64,000 nucleotides of DNA from Epiperipatus broadwayi. Lineage: Eukaryota; Onychophora; Udeonychophora; Euonychophora; Peripatidae. The notes under the pieces are model-generated. The model saw only the letters and a program-made list of their open reading frames with translations. It did no database searches and had not been told where the DNA came from. The position numbers were made by a program, and so were the translations under genes. The stretch covers positions 1 through 64,000 of the forward strand of contig JAQFVV010000451.1 in NCBI GenBank assembly GCA_028023455.1, written 5' to 3'. Shown piece after piece: positions 1-13,729 of the stretch (positions within the stretch are counted from its first letter, which is position 1; the number at the start of each line of letters is the position of its first letter).

Positions 1-3000
1 CTTGTCTTGTGCATCCTCACTTCAGAATAGTATATGATATAAAATAAAATGGGTTCTAGCTCAGTTAATAATTAATAAATAAAATATTCAGCATTAAAAT
101 TAAAATGTTTCACTAGCTCAAATTTAAAATACGAATAAGGTTCAGTTTATAAAAATAAATTAAATAAATATTTAATATTTTCATGAGACTTGAAGTGAAA
201 ATACAGGTGACAAGATAGATTACATTGAGTGATCCCACAGGATACTACCTCAATGGCATAAGAACACTATCCCCCCTTATTACTATTTCAAATAACAAAC
301 TCATAGTATTCTTACGACTTTAATAACTTCTACTCACTAAGATTAAGTTAATAATTACATTTTAATCTTCTATTTATAATAATCTAGCTCAAATAAAATA
401 ATCTCAGGTTCATAAAGTTTATTCTAAGTTAATTTAAAAATACGGTAGTAAAATATGAGAAGCGATTTTATGTCATAATCTACTACACTTAAACTAATAA
501 TATTAAATAATAATAATATTCTTCATTGTTTAACTACTGGATATCTTTTTTTTTCGTTATATTTTTATTACCATATAAAATAATATAATATGATCTTATA
601 TCTTCATGTAATAATATAATAAATACGTGGTAGCATTTTGATAATCTGATAAACAAAATATGTGTGGCAACTGATAGCATATAATTCAATATACTATTGT
701 GATAACTGATTTATGAACAATAAAACAATGTAAAATTATGATTATTTAATTAAATGAATACTAATAAAATGTTTAAAATTCTTAAAATACTTCTCTGTTT
801 ATCTTTTGTGCAAAATTATATTTTTGTTTCAATTGTTATGAATATATCGTGATTTCATGCAGTGAAGTGGAGAAATGAACAATCAAGACACAAAAATTTT
901 GAAAAACAAACTTTAACAAAGTTTATTAACAACAACAAATAAAATAAACAATTTATGTACACTATTTACAATGGATATCCTTATTTTAATCTTACATTTT
1001 TATCTACTAAGATATATAAAAATAATTTATAGTTTAGTTATATCTTTATTTAGACTTAAGACAAAATTAAAAAAAATGTTACCATTTGGTTTCTCATTAT
1101 GGTTAACTTATTATAAATATATTTACTTATTAGCAGAATATTTCATCCTTAATATTATTAAACTATCTTATTTTTTAAAAAAAACATTCATAGGAAAACA
1201 TTCTACACAAAACAAAATTAACTTTATAATGAGTATGGATTTCTCAAAATATTAAAAAAAAATTTCATCTTGCAAAGTCAAAGATGTTACATAAAATATT
1301 CATCCAAAATTCTGTACTAGATTTTAGTGTTTTATCACACAATATTTACTAATCATAATATATTCTTATTTAGCCTTACTTTAGTATGATATAAGTGTAA
1401 TAATCAATATATTCCTGTTATTCAATAAACAAAAATATATACTATGCATATTCCCTACATTTATTGTATATTATTGTATTTTAAAAATATGCAATACTTA
1501 TTTTTCTTCTAAAAAATAATAATAAAGTATTTAAAAATAATTAACATTTCAAAGAAAACATCTTGTTTAGATACTCTATTTTAAAAATTTATATTTCATT
1601 TCCAAAATAAAATTCAAAATATATTCTATGATTCTTTCTTTTCCTTAGGATTCATTGGACCTTCAATTTTAAGTTATAAAATTCTGTTCCTTATAAGCAA
1701 ATAAACCAATCTTATACAAAACGATAGCATAACCTAAGTTCTAAATTATTTATCATTTCTTTTCAAAATATCTTACTGAACGAGGCAGTTACATGAAATA
1801 AAGATAGCGAAATAGATGTATACGATTTAAGGAAGAAAGCTATAGTATCACTCATAATATATCTCAAAAACATGGCACAATGCATTACAAGAAAGAGGTA
1901 TGACCTTTATCTGTCTAATAACCTCTAATACATGAATGATGTTAAAGCTATTTCTGCAGCTTTATTAGAACATCAAATATTTAAAGAAATATAAAACACT
2001 GTCCAAATAAAATGTGTACCAGTCATAGGGCTTTGTTAACTATGCTGATATCCACATAAAGACTAAATATTATTTCTATTCCTTATAACATCCTATTTCT
2101 TAAAACTTCATCTTGGTTTCCTGTTCACTAAGTACTTCCAAGCCACTATCTCAACATTATTTCTCAAGATTTTCCACATCTTACATCGATAAATAACTAT
2201 CTGCATTTACAAAACAATAAATAAAATTCATTGATAATTAAACAATCTAGCTGTTCCATAAGAAAAGTCTGTCCATTTCATCACTCTGTATGCTTAATCA
2301 TATATAATCTAATCAGACAATATTTGAATATCCTAACATGAAAATTTTAAAAGAATCACATAATTATTTGTTATTATGTTGGATTATATCACTAATGTAT
2401 AAAAAAAATCATTGTATGCATATTTTCAAATCAATCCTATCTCATAATGTTTTTTAAAATGTGGTATGAAAATGCGTTACATATAATTAAAACTTTTACA
2501 CTTCATTCTTACTATCCGTAGATGATCTAAAGAAAACAAAAAAATATACATTATAAATTATTAATAATCATTGTTATTACCAAAATAACCTTTATCTGGT
2601 CATCATTTGTAGGCTTCTTCATCCACTAGATACCGATCATTGCAAACATAAAGAAATATACATCCATACACTTTATTTTAAAATATATTCTTATCTAAAT
2701 TATTAGATTATTCCATTATAAAATTTTATATCATCAACAAATTAATGTTTTATGTTTTCCTAATCTTATAAAAAAAATTTAGATTTAAACTAGGTTAATA
2801 AAATAAAAGGAATCAAAACTATAATTACATATTTTCTTGACAATAGTTCCTGATAAGTCCAAAATGTTTATTTTTTTTCTCTAGAGTTTCCTAAATGTTC
2901 TCCTTAAAGCACGTTAAAGTTTAAAAATAAAAATAAATATTAATCCATTTAGTAAAATTTATAGAAAATAATCCTTGGTTTTAGTATTTAGGACGATAAT

Positions 3001-4990
3001 TATTAAATCATAATATTAATTAATCCCGTGAAATTTCTTCAATATTCTCTGCCAATATTCTCTGTGGCATATCTGATGCATCTTCCATTTAATTTAACTT
3101 TAAAAATATTCAGTAAACTTTTTTTTATAATATTTCCATGGATCCATCTTTTATTCAACTATGTGTTCACTTTTTTATATAAGTTTCCTTCTTAATACAT
3201 TTAAACTTTCGTTTGGTATTTTTTATATATCACTTTTTTAAAAAAAAAAAACTTCAAGTACTTTTAAACAAATCTTTTCTAAATACATTTTAAACAATTC
3301 TAAGACTGGAGGTTTTAATATCAAAAACGCTTCTGTAACATATTCTCCTGGGTTCTTTTTTTAACTCTTGAAAATATTTTTTTTTAAAAATGTTACCTTC
3401 AGAAAGGATATAACATTTTACTCCTTTTGATATAATATTTTATAAAACAATTCATAAGATATAATTGTCTTATTACTATTTTAAAAAATAAATCTTGGAT
3501 AAGCTTATCTAAATAATAATGCATCTCCAATTTTTCCTTTTTAAACGGAAAATAACTTTCCACTGTATCAGTATAATGTCCGTACTATGATTTTTATGCA
3601 CTAGAATAGTTCTCCGGTGAAGCACTAACAAAGCTGTATCAAAATATTCCAAAAACATTTTTATATTATTAGAATTTATATCCATTTCATTCCACAGTAT
3701 ATCCATCTTTTCATTGCGAAGTTTAGGTCAAAGTTCAGATAAAATAATCCTGGCAAGTAACTTTTAAAAATTAGAAAATCATTTTCAAGAAGTTCCCAAA
3801 TATATTATTTTTTTAAACTCTCCTTCGCAAAATACTTTTAAAAATATCAATTAGTTTTTTGCAAATAAAAGTACAAAAAAATATTAAAAATTGACTAAAA
3901 TAAAAATTTAAAAAATACTATCTCTTTGATAGCTGCTAATATACCTTTCTCTGGTTTCAATACATTATTAAATCTCCCTTGATACCCCGTGCAATTCATA
4001 TTTATAGTCTGTAAGAATACCTCATTTGATTGATTGATTCTTACTTTTAGCTTGAGAACAAATTTACATATTTTTAGTTTTTTTACAGAATTGAATCTTT
4101 AAAATAAAAATTTATGATGTAATAACTCAAAAATATTATTTAAAATACTACCTTTAAATCAATTATTACTTTATTTAAATTATTTAATCATTTAAAATAA
4201 CTTTTAAAATAATTTTAATAACTTATTCCATTCTTAATGTTCAATTTATCCATTTTTTATTTAAACAAAATATTTAATTTTTATATTATGAGTGTATTCG
4301 TCTTTATTACATCATTTAAGCATGTTATACGATAGTTAACTTAATATTTATTATTATTTGCTTTTATGATAGGCAATAATTCCATCCAATTCTATAATGC
4401 AACCTTTTAAAATATTTTGAACTTTGTTATTAATTCAAACAAGCAGTATGTGTGAAAGTATGCATTATACAAGTCACATGATCAATAACTTTGACAGATG
4501 ATTTTTTAATCTATTTCTCTGCCCAGATTTGTAAAATTGCAACACTTTATTATATTATATAAAATAATTATAAAAATTCGGAAAAATAATTTAAAATATA
4601 GAATTAAATACAATTTTCACCATCATAAAGTTTATATTTAAAATGTACTATCTTAATTTTGACTATTAAATATGATTATAAATTTAAACATAGCATTTAT
4701 TAACTATAAGTTTTAAACTATTAAAATCGAATTTTTTTAAATATACTTTTAATAATTATAGCTGTGTTATTTAATATGGCCAGCTTTTACAACCATATGC
4801 AACAATATTTAAAGCTTTACTTAACTACTTTTAAATAATTCGCTATAATTTTATATACCATGTATTTTCTCTAGCTTCAAATTGTACTTTATATTATAAT
4901 TGACAAACTATAATTAACATATTAAAATAACATATTCTAAAATTTAAAATTTTTAGTAATTGACTGTTATGAACTATTACTGACCTATAG
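1..4990. other. AT-rich DNA without recognisable genes
   Basis: The stretch is dominated by A/T runs and short TA-rich words. The open frames at 971-1255 (plus) and 3509-3706 (minus) encode low-complexity Ile/Leu/Lys/Tyr-rich peptides, as random AT-rich DNA does, and match no family I know. I see no terminal repeats, tRNA-like boxes or retrotransposon motifs. It could be intronic or intergenic. Confidence 0.6.
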
Positions 4991-5001
4991 AAAAGGGCAC
5001 A

Positions 5002-5024
5002 ATATATATATATATATTGTAACC
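5002..5024. repeat. Short TA palindrome ending in TTGTAACC
   Basis: A run of alternating A and T is followed by ttgtaacc. The same arrangement occurs at 8507-8528 (ggttacaat then TA repeats) and at 48705-48729 (gttgtaat, TA repeats, attgtaacc). The motif is self-complementary, so orientation is undefined. It may be the remnant of a very short palindromic element or a recurrent microsatellite seed. Confidence 0.4.
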
Positions 5025-6555
5025 ATTCGCTTGCCCCTCAACTACCTATCATGCCGAACTCGTTGCGGCACTATAAATTGTAACCGTTAATTGTGTGGTC
5101 CCAACTACATAACGTAAGTGCACTAAGAATCTTAACTTCGATCACTGATCAATTCCCATTGCACATTGTCAGCTATTAAGAGCTGTATCCAAAAGCATAT
5201 CATGCTATCTATTTTATGCACCAAAGACCACAACCAACATCTGGAGCAACTTACCACAGACCAAACTAATGATCTAACATAAACTTTTTATGATTTAATT
5301 TGATCGCAGTCAGGGTGTACCGCGAAGAACTACCATAGTAGTATGATAAAATACATTAAACAAATTATAAGTGTAATGTTACTATTTTTCAAACCTTAAT
5401 TTGCGATTTTTATTGTATGAGACCCGATGGCCGACCATGTACAAGATGGCATAATTTGTGGAATTACATAAGATTATGAAATTTTAAACCATCTATATGA
5501 TTTTTAATACAAATGCTAGTCCAGGTAAAGCTTTGCAATAAATAAACATAAATACTTGGGTTCTTTTTTATAGTTTACTATATTACTGAGACTCTTATTA
5601 TGCTGACAAATGACAATTTAAAAACGTTAAGTAAATATATTCAATCATATTATTATCTGATAAATCTGTTTACAGGTTTAATAATCAATTCGTATTGTAT
5701 ACTAGAATCAACTACGCAAAGCCAAAATGATGGAAAAGGTAAATGGGATTTTATTGTACCTTACACATCATAAACTACCAAAGACGAAAAGCATCCAAAT
5801 GTTTTCTCAAAAATATCAATAAACTCTTATCATGTTGACGATAGTATGTACTTCAATGTATGCTCTATCCAAGGTTTATGATTTCTGATTTTAAGAATGA
5901 CACATAGCAACGGCACAGTAAGTTTAATTATAAATCAACGTTTATTTACAAATTTATGAATAATAAGTAATTAATTCCAATGTTATAATTAAAGATATAA
6001 ATAAACAAATAAAATAAATAAATTATAATTCCATCGACTTTCTTCAATAACATCTCATAGGTACAGTTTTTAAAAACCTAATCATACCTTATATTTCAAT
6101 TTGATATGATGAATGTATTGAGAAAATTATACTAAATTCAGCATCAACTCATGAAATATTTAACGTCATTTCCAGATTCAATAAATCCATACCGTAAACT
6201 TATAGTAATATCATAAATAATATTATATCTGTAGGATTTAGCTATAATGCAATCATTAAATAAAGTGAAAATTTAAACTTACAGTCCGGTAAATAATAAT
6301 CAACCAACAGTTAATTATTATGAAGTAACTTGAATAGAATGTCCTGCTACCATTTGATGATCTAACTTATAAATTATACTTACAAATGAAAGAAGATGAT
6401 TTAGCAGATTAACTAAAATACTTTGCCCAACTTATATCTATGAAGTAAAACACATTCCTGTGGATGCATTCATCTACACGTAGGAATTAAATAACACTAA
6501 ACACTTTGTGGATTTATACACCTTCATAAAGCAATAAGTACAAGTACACTATTCC

Positions 6556-6637
6556 GCGGATTAACCACCAGCGCAGGAATGAGTGTAAAATACAAAGAAT
6601 GGCAATTAAGTAATCTGCGGATTAACCACCAGCACAG
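6556..6637. repeat. Two direct copies of a 21-bp word, 61 bp apart
   Basis: gcggattaaccaccagc is present at 6556 and again at 6617, each followed by a one-base variant of gcag/acag. The word is richer in G+C than its surroundings. Two copies are too few to call a satellite. A local duplication or paired protein-binding sites are both possible. Confidence 0.55.
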
Positions 6638-7080
6638 ATTAATGCCCTTTAACATTCTAAAACAACATTACTATTTACTTCACATTAAAGTGCAAAATCA
6701 TCCTCCTCAGTTATTCTGACCATTCAGAAAAACACTAACACTTTAGCAAATGTGGGTTCTTGCATAATAAAATGTTACGCTAATCAGGACAACTAATGTA
6801 CTAACTTATCTTTCTTAAAATAAAACATATGTAATATAGTATAAGTAATATTAGTATAGGAATATAAATCTGGAAAGACTCACAAAATACCTCATAAAGA
6901 TTGATATATCTCATGAATTCATTTAGTACTTTTCAAGCTTTTTCGCAAGCGCTATTCTCTTGAATAAATATTTTATTCAACCCCTATTAATTTAAACTTA
7001 ATAAAATATAACTTATGAACTTCACATGCAAGTTCATATAACGATAAAATTAAAGTAATGCATTATTCATCAAATACATA

Positions 7081-7195
7081 AAATTTAACAGTGTGTGTGT
7101 GATATAAATTAAATGTATAGCATTTTATAGTTCAATACATGAATTTTAGCAGGTGTGTGTATCACAAATTGGATTGTATAGCATTTTATAACTCC
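7081..7195. repeat. Diverged tandem duplication, about 60-bp unit
   Basis: Both halves contain a short GTGTGTGT run followed about 20 bases later by tgtatagcattttata, starting at about 7081 and 7141. The halves differ at several positions, so the duplication is not recent. Confidence 0.5.
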
Positions 7196-8574
7196 AAATA
7201 TTATCCGTGGAATCCATGTACGATGTGTCGAACAATAAATATACGAAGCAACAGCTATAATTATAGTTGAATTCCATACATGCAACTTTATCCATTTGTA
7301 TTAGTTATTATAATCACTATTAGATTAACGATTTTACGTGGCTCCATAAACATGAAACAATTTCAAAACATGACACGCAGAATTTAAATGAAAATGTTTT
7401 TCATAAGTTATTAATCTCTACATTTCTCTATTAAAAATGTTCCAAGTTTATCACATCCATGCTAATATTTATTTATCCACGCTTAAATCTAGGAATACTA
7501 ATTATAGCAATTAATTTAATCATTCCAAACCGACGATAAAATTAGAAAATAGCTTTGATTAATTGTTTGAAGACTGTTTATTATCCAAATGTTAAACAAA
7601 TTAACTAGCAAATATATTACTGGCATTGTAACGTTAAATATCAATCAATACTATATTTTTATTAGAATTAGAAACGGAAATATTAAACTATGTTGATAAC
7701 TTTAACATTTTACTTTAATTTAAACTTCTTCTTTTTTAAAAAGCAAATTTTCATATTCATAAAACTTCTGTAATTAAAATACTTATTTAATTTTTCCAAA
7801 TTGTAGAATAATAAACATTTTAAAACATACCAAACTCTTGCAATTAATTCTTTTAAACTGGGAAGCTCCGACATTTTAAAAATGTAATATTGGAAAATTT
7901 TTACCAGTGATTTGATCCACTTGGCCAGCCGACTTGAACAGACTTTTAAATTTAGCAATTCATCTTATAATTAAATACCACTATGTTATTTTACGTTTAT
8001 AGCCAATTTTGTGGTAATCCGTTTACTTGTTAACTATTTTAAAATAAGCTTATCAAATTTACACCATTTGCCTTTTACCATTTTCTTTTCTTTCTCCCTC
8101 CAAAAGCAAACTAACAGACGATCTTCCCTTAAATTTGCGCTCTTTTCTTTTTTTACATTGAGATGCATACGTAATTACTGTATTTATTTTTAATAATTAA
8201 TATTTAATTGAACAAATGGTTTTTTATTAATTCAATAGAAATAATTTTTAAGATCATTTTAAACAAATAAAAATAAAATATTATTTTCAATAATATTTTA
8301 CCAAATTTTAATGTGTTGTCAAATTTTAAAAAGTTAAACATTTTGATATGAGTTAGTATATGGGAAGAAGCAAATTTAAATTTATTAAAATAATATAAGA
8401 GAGTAATCTGTTCAAAGTGCAAATCAAGCCAATCAAATCACCAAAAGAAGAAAGAGAAATTTTTATACCAGTTACATCAATTAATATATTTTATACTAAA
8501 ATATATGGTTACAATATATATATATAGCAATATAGAAGGAAATTAACCTTGAAACCTGTGCTATTTCTTTTTAT

Positions 8575-9620
8575 TGTAACATAGAAGTAAAGAATATGAT
8601 TTTTTTTTAAAGTTCAATTTTTGATATACAACTTTCTGTACTTTTGAAGAAATCAATTTTTAAGTTGGTTTTTTTTTTTTTACATATTAAAAATTATTTT
8701 TTATGGTAATGCACAAATTTCTTGAACATTCTAAACAATCATGTCTTCAACTATGTATCACAGTGACAACAAATTTATTCTTTGGACTGCAATAGCAAAA
8801 AAATATAGCGACAAATATGTTTTAATAATAGAAAAGGAGGTTACTTATATTTAAAATAAAATTTAAATTTTACATTTATTTTTAATGAATTTAGTAAAAT
8901 CTATAAAAAAATCTTATGTTTACATATTATTATCAAATGCTAAATCACAACTTAAAATTAGAAAAATTCAAACAATTAAAATTCTCTACTAGATCCTGGG
9001 CATCATTTTGCTGAATATATTTTATTAATATGGAATATAATTTTTGTGATATTTTTATATAGATGTTAAATATTCATTTGTCAATCTCCTTGTTGAAGAC
9101 TTATTAGTCTTTGAAAGGAAAAAAAAGATGTTCTTGTAAATAAATATGTAACAATTAAACATTATCAAGATTATTTCAGGAACACACACATCATTCAATA
9201 AAATCACCTTTTATTTATCGGATTTAGACAACATATTATAAAAAAACTTGTGGAGATTCTAAACAGAAGATACATTCAATAATGGATTTATTAAGTTCTT
9301 CCCTTCTGCCACTGTAGCTATGAATCTGACAATCATTGACTATGTGATTCATAGTTTGTATTTCCCCACATTTGCAGTGACTGATAATTTATATTTATCA
9401 GCCATATAGGCACAATGACCATAGGTCATCCTGAAGCTGATGATGATAGCCCAGTTGAATCTAAGAATATAAAATCTAGGGCTTTATTATTAGCTCAGGA
9501 AAAATGTATTTATGTGAAGAGTTATCAATTTCTCAATTGTAGATTCATGGTTGAATAACCAAAAGGAAGACTTTGATTTCATTCAAGTCTTAGATGGTGA
9601 AGTTATATCTTCCATTATTG
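8575..9620 (-). pseudogene. 3' end of a Jockey-like LINE, copy 1
   Basis: Read on the minus strand, about 9480-9230 has the pattern typical of the C-terminal part of Jockey-like LINE proteins: a block related to the common LNRxRTGHGRC motif (here degraded, followed by GHCAY), then a decayed zinc-binding region (NVGKYKL, IVRFI) and a stretch like GRREEL. Stops and frameshifts are frequent, so no product is made. The part below about 9200 is the 3' untranslated region. The copy is severely 5'-truncated. A second copy of the same segment lies at 12487-14300 and carries an extra 971-bp insertion, which allows the empty site near 8855 to be compared directly. The family assignment rests on motif memory only, so the clade (Jockey versus a related one) is uncertain. 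Confidence 0.5.
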
Positions 9621-10239
9621 ACAAGTTCTCTCACCTTAATAGTATTTTTTACATTTTTTGAAAAGCAAGTTTTTTTCGGATATTTGGGGAAGGGATATGT
9701 GAGAACACAGAAAGCCACTGCAAATATGTAGACTTATAGCAACAGCAATGTTTCTTGTGATATTATTTAATTGATTATGCAGAAGTTTAGTTTTAGAATT
9801 TTTTCTCCATCAGGGGCATAATATTAATAAGTAGACTATAACACTGCTAAGGAAGCTGTCACTAAACAGCTTCTTTAGAACCCCACATAGTGCCATCATG
9901 CTTTCCACTGAAGCTTCTACTAGAAATTAATTTGGATTTAACCATACATAAAATAGGAATATAAGTTACAATTTAATCCAAATTTACTCCTATAAAGCCA
10001 TAGGGCTGAATAAAATTTCAGATTACTACTGCAAAATGTTATATTCAGATTATGAGTGATTATTCCCAGTTGTTTAAATTATAAATTAAATATATCATCT
10101 TCATTGAATAAGAAATAAGACTTCAGTCATTAAAAAAATATTTCCAACTTTTTCCAAATCCTTATTGAGAGACATTTTTAATTCAGAAAAGATCTCTTTT
10201 GAGAACTGTTTATCATCATAGGAGAACTACCAGCTTTCT

Positions 10240-11090
10240 GTATCTATAAGACTCTGGTGAATATATTAAATAGAGTACATCAAAGAATTGAATCCTACGG
10301 CAGTCAAATTTGTAAAATGTTGTATCTATTAAATAAATGCTAAAAAGGCCAGTGTAATATTCAATGAATTTTCTCAGAAGAAGAAAATAAATATCGATAA
10401 TTATGAATTAAAAAATACCTTGTTCAGATTATTAGATGGGAACAATAATGGATGAAATTAATCATAAAATTAAACTTACATAATGAGCCTTAGGTCGATA
10501 TAACTTAATATTAAAAGGAAATATGTCTATGTATTTGAATAGGTGCGTTTTTGTAGATGCATATTACCAGTTCTTACCTATAGTTCTGAGGATTGAATGC
10601 TTGTCAATAAAGCAATATAGAAACTTCCCCGATCACTGAACAAAATTAGTAATAACAGCAAAGATTAAAAATGGATACATGGAGGATTCAGCAAATGGGT
10701 ATTACTGAGATCATTTAAAGAATTCACAGATTGAAATGAAGTTGGACTAAACATATATTTAGAACAGGTGAAACGAGGTGAACCATTAAAATTTTAAATT
10801 GGGACCCAATAGATTGTTAAAGATGTAAAATGAGATCATATGAGGTAAGGAAATATGTGATATGGAGAAGAGATGCTATGGATTGGGAAAAGTCCTTTCA
10901 TGCTGCAATAGATTGATGATGGTTGAAAAAGATGCTGCTGATGGAATACCATAAGAGAGTATATATTGTTGTAAAAGAATGTTTTCCAACTTGAATCTGA
11001 CTTCGATTAAAAAAAAGATGGATTAAAATTGGAGAGACGTTCATCTTGCAATGCTTCGTTAATGGTTGAAAATAATACTATTGAAGAAAT
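10240..11090 (+). pseudogene. RTE-like LINE fragment, RT thumb to 3' end
   Basis: Conceptual translation gives pieces matching the region after the reverse transcriptase core in RTE-type elements: EINHKIKL, then PVLTY near 10577 (the usual PVLTYGAETW block), then a C-terminal block with YGEEMLWIGKS and a terminal tail ending near tggttgaaaat. The end region seems present twice (about 10830-10930 and 10990-11080), suggesting two overlapping or duplicated 3' ends. Many stops and frameshifts show it is dead. It is homologous to 25490-26060 and to 11828-12200. Confidence 0.6.
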
Positions 11091-11099
11091 ATATTTAAA

Positions 11100-11825
11100 T
11101 TTATATATACTTTTGTAAAATAATGATATTCAAGGTAAAATCTACTATAACTTCTGATTTCTATTAAATATAATAATTTATAAACGTTTGTAACGACAAT
11201 AATCAAGAAGTTAAAAATTCATCTATGGTTTTAATAAATAAATATATAAGTACTAAAAAGAAAAAAGAAACTAAGTTTTATTGAATGAAAAAAGACAACA
11301 TAGAAATAAATACTAAAAATTATAATCAAACTAATAAAGTCAGAATTAGTAGAAATCAATAATTTTCTCAGAACATTTTAATTTCATTAAACATAGAATC
11401 ATTCAAACCGCACGTAACTCCAAAAACAATAGTACAGGCATTTTATAAAATCAGTGGTCGATGCATTTCCACGAAACCAGAACTTCTCGATCGTGTTTTC
11501 CCCCTCTTATTTATAGAGATCAACCTTTTGTCTGAAAGAATCCAATAGAATCATACAGTTCTAGTTTCATAACTATTTACAGACTGATTTTATTCCAAAT
11601 GTATATTTTGCTTTCTAAAATTGACGAGAGATGGCAGGATTGATTCATTGTTTGCTGGAAAAAATAATATTTAAACACTTTTCCTAAACTTTAAAAATTG
11701 TTTAATAGAATGCTTAAACATTAACATATTATTGCTAAAATATTTATTTTGTAACTTAGTTTTTGTTGCATGTACAATTACAAACAGAGTTGTCTGACTT
11801 CAAACTTAAGTTTCAATAAATATTT
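11100..11825. other. No feature recognised
   Basis: AT-rich sequence between two RTE fragments. About 11400-11530 is less AT-rich but contains no open frame or repeat structure that I can identify. Confidence 0.5.
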
Positions 11826-11827
11826 CA

Positions 11828-12205
11828 AATAGATGGCTTTATTTAAAATATGAATCTAAGACACGAATTCTTGCCAGAAGAGCAATTCAAAGACTTCAGA
11901 CCACTCAGTAAATATTATATGGAAAGATGTATGCTAGGAATAATAAGAAGAGATCAAATACAAAGATGAGATAAAGACATGAATCACTGACATAGTCGAA
12001 AGTATTGCAACAAACATTAAAGCTGGGCTGATTATATTTCTAAAAAAGATAATACTAGACAGACAGCCGATGTTTTAAATTGGATTGCAACTGATTTAAA
12101 AGGCTTGGATAGATATCACTTGGGAGATGGATTGACAAAATAAATTTGGAGAGACCTTTATTCTACATTGGATTAATAGTGGTTGAAAATGTTATAATGA
12201 TAAAT
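11828..12205 (+). pseudogene. RTE-like LINE 3' fragment
   Basis: The sense translation contains ILARRAIQRLQTTQ, corresponding to the (K/R)RAIxRLxxxQRxMER block after the RT core of RTE-type elements, then decayed WAGH-like sequence, and a C-terminal block ending near 12190 with the family tail tggttgaaaat. The copy has several stops and at least two frame changes. The short plus frame at 12146-12331 overlaps this tail and is not a gene. It is a separate insertion from the fragment at 10240-11090, since both contain the same RT-distal region in the same order. Confidence 0.6.
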
Positions 12206-12758
12206 TATTTGCTATGCCAAAATTTAGTTTTCAATTCCCGCCAGGTAGCGTTATGCATCCGCAAAATTATTACTGACCATTGTATGATGATGAAAAAAAT
12301 GTTTGATTTTAAAACGTACAGGAAATGTTAACATTATACTTTCCAATAGAATATCCTAGGTTGACAAATATTTTAATTAGAGGGTGTTTTTAAATAAAAT
12401 TATTGGTTAAAAAAAGCTATTATTTTTAAAAGAGTAATAAAAATATTAGGTATTAAAATTGATCAAATTACTTATAAAAAATATAGAAAAGTAATATGAT
12501 TTTTTTTTATCAAGTTTATTTTGATATATAACTTTCGTGTGGAAAAAATCTATTCTTAAGATTTTTTTTAAAATTAAAAATCCTTTTTTATGGGAATGTG
12601 CTAGTAGGATTGATTCCAAATTTATTGATTATTTTAAAATGAGCCATGCCTTCAACTAGGTATTACAGGACATGAAATTCAATTTAATACACTTTGTAAA
12701 TGTTGCAACAAAAAAATTTTAATCAGAAAAAATAAAAAAATAATTTACATTCAAAATA

Positions 12759-13729
12759 CACCTGGGTCTCGTTTTATGCGGATTATTTTAATGCGATTTT
12801 GAAGTTATGCTATTTATGTTTCTTCTTAATACCTTTCATATTTCATTATATTTATTAGATATCAAGAAATTTAAATTATTAATAACTTATTTTGACTTGA
12901 AATGCTTTTTTTTCCAAAAATATAACATTATATTAGCAGCTAACGTGAATATGGATTGAAGCTGTATTTAGAACTTAGCTTCTATGTAAATAACCTATTT
13001 ATACTAATGAGTAAATGATAATAATAGATTTATACTTACATATAAAAATATCGCAATAAATATTCAAAAAATTTAAACTTTCAAAACGTATTTTGTTATA
13101 TATAACAGAAATAAATAATCTTTTACATTTTTAAAATAAAAAAGCGAAGATTTTATAAACTGAAAATAATCTTTCTAATGATAATGTATAATCTTTTTGT
13201 TTTGAATACCATCTCATTTTTTTAATATAGAAACAGAAAACCATCAACACAGTGCAAGACTGAAAATGGCGCTAGTTGTACATCACATCATGAATAAAAA
13301 TAAAGTGTATAACAGGTTTCTCTGGGCATAATTGCTGAGAGATTCTTGACTTCGTTTAAGGAGAAGCCACAATACATCACATTGAATCTGATTTCTTACC
13401 AGTTTACAAATGAACACTAGCAGTAATGATTAAAATATGTATAAAAAATGTAAAATTAAATACTGTAGTAATAAAAAAGGAAAAAAAGTTTGTCTTGTAT
13501 TAATTTTTTTAAAATATTTGGAAGTTTTTATTAGTTATATTTTATTTGCTTATTTTTTTAATGCAAATTTTAAAGTAATTTTTCTTTGTTGCTTTGCTTT
13601 TATGTGAATTCTGAAAATTACAGCACCTATCCCCCATTTTTCAAGGTAAGTTAAGTCTATTTTTATGCGATTTTTTTTAATGCAGGTTTTCTGTGGAACG
13701 AATCTACCGCATAAAATGAGACACAGGTG
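12759..13729. mobile_element. Tigger/pogo-type non-autonomous element, copy 1
   Basis: The left end reads CACCTGGGTCTCGTTTTATG and the right end is its near inverse complement (cataaaatgagacacaggtg), a terminal repeat of about 23 bp. It is flanked by TA on both sides (12757-12758 and 13730-13731), the target duplication of the Tc1/mariner superfamily. The TCGTTTTAT word resembles Tigger ends (family knowledge). There is no transposase frame, so it would depend on a partner in trans. A second inner block (13661-13715) repeats the end sequence with tatgcgat and tgcagg. It contains about 85 bp (13300-13384) matching the 3' tail of the LINE at 63171-63264. Copy 2 is at 27021-27986. Confidence 0.75.
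13300..13388 (+). repeat. LINE 3'-tail segment inside the Tigger-type element
   Basis: The words taacaggttt, ggcata, ttgctgaga, attcttgacttcgtttaagg and agaagcca occur here in the same order as at 63171-63232, where they form the 3' end of a LINE. The segment ends in acatcacat-like repeats, also seen at 63240-63264. The equivalent segment is at 27550-27645 in the second copy of the host element. Confidence 0.75.

Larger units (their letters stand above)
5025..8500. other. AT-rich DNA with two small duplications
   Basis: No coding region is supported here. The minus-strand frame at 7710-7958 and the overlapping short frames at 8011-8422 look random in composition. About 5040-5340 is slightly less AT-rich than its surroundings but shows no motif I recognise. 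Two local duplications in this stretch are listed separately. Confidence 0.55.

Noticed and set aside
5025-5340. Exon in the slightly GC-richer segment
   Set aside because: No frame longer than about 40 codons and no motif or splice pattern that I can support.
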